Shown: positions 6,957-7,066 of the stretch, piece by piece | How the letters are laid out: each line of letters opens with the position of its first letter | How positions within the stretch are numbered: position 1 is the first letter of the stretch | Origin: Flammeovirgaceae bacterium UBA5867 | GTDB lineage: Bacteria > Bacteroidota > Bacteroidia > Cytophagales > Cyclobacteriaceae | Direction: 5' to 3' | Assembly (NCBI GenBank): GCA_002432545.1 | Contig: DJFR01000222.1 | Coordinates: forward strand, 13,586-20,651 | DNA length: 7,066 nucleotides | Translations under genes and position numbers: made by a program | Notes under the pieces: generated by a model | What the model was told of the DNA's origin: nothing | Seen by the model: the letters and a program-made list of their open reading frames with translations, nothing else | Databases searched by the model: none

Positions 6957-7035
6957 AAACTTGCGTTTTAGTTGGTTTCGCAGAGCCGAATTTTATACAT
7001 GTCAAGCTCTTGCCAGAAGATTTTCTAAAAAATGA
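6957..7035 (-). promoter_or_regulatory. Probable promoter and 5' leader region of the susCD operon
   Basis: This stretch upstream of susC contains A/T-rich DNA (7018-7035 on the plus strand) and, on the minus strand, TATAAAATTCG (6997-6987), which partly resembles the Bacteroidota -7 element TAnnTTTG but does not match it. No clear TTTG lies at the right distance upstream. A TTGACA at 7005-7000 is only two bases from the TATAAA, so the two do not form a sigma-70 pair. The position makes a promoter likely, but I cannot fix the exact elements. There is no ribosome binding site of the Shine-Dalgarno kind before the ATG. Confidence 0.35.
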
Positions 7036-7042
7036 GACCAAT

Positions 7043-7055
7043 TGCAATCGTTGCA
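7043..7055. promoter_or_regulatory. Candidate operator palindrome upstream of susC
   Basis: TGCAATCGTTGCA has perfect five-base arms (TGCAA and TTGCA) around TCG. It overlaps an eight-base palindrome ATTGCAAT (7041-7048). The arms resemble LacI-family operators (TGCAA...TTGCA around a central CG), although those usually have an even spacer of four bases and here it is three. It lies about 87-99 bases before the susC start, a suitable place for an activator or repressor. The regulator itself is not in the window. Confidence 0.35.
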
Positions 7056-7066
7056 GGAATGTTTTC

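Noticed and set aside
6992..7005. TTGACA and TATAAA as a sigma-70 promoter for susC
   Set aside because: Only two bases separate them, far from the 17-base spacing needed, and Bacteroidota use a different consensus.
1..7066. CRISPR array, tRNA, rRNA, insertion sequence or phage attachment site
   Set aside because: No regularly spaced repeats, cloverleaf, transposase or paired terminal repeats are visible, and the window is nearly filled by four normal genes.

Overview
The window looks like a polysaccharide utilization locus (PUL) from a Bacteroidota genome, probably an environmental Cytophagales or Chitinophagales type; that placement is inferred from style, not proven. The evidence is a SusC/SusD pair, lipoprotein signals followed by acidic residues, absence of Shine-Dalgarno sequences before the starts, and a Bacteroidota-type -7 promoter element. 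All four genes are on the minus strand, so transcription runs from high to low coordinates. Every longer plus-strand frame is a shadow of these genes.

Layout in transcription order: a 110-base leader (6957-7066) with a small palindrome and A/T-rich DNA; a complete SusC-like TonB-dependent transporter (6956-3900); 13 bases later, a complete SusD-like lipoprotein (3886-2429); an 80-base spacer with a strong hairpin; a complete lipoprotein with an Ig-like domain and a GH144/glycoamylase-like catalytic domain (2348-699); an intergenic stretch of about 150 bases with a second perfect inverted repeat and a candidate promoter; and the first third of a GH3 beta-glucosidase of the BglX type, which starts at 548 and runs off the left edge.

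Working model: the known activity of GH144 is cleavage of beta-1,2-glucan, and GH144 genes in Bacteroidota are known beside GH3 enzymes that act on sophoro-oligosaccharides. The simplest reading is a beta-1,2-glucan (osmoregulated periplasmic glucan) utilization locus. The GH144 lipoprotein would cut the glucan at the cell surface, SusD and SusC would bind and import the fragments, and the GH3 enzyme would release glucose in the periplasm. The substrate is inferred from family membership and context. No regulator gene, RNA gene, mobile element or CRISPR array is visible.
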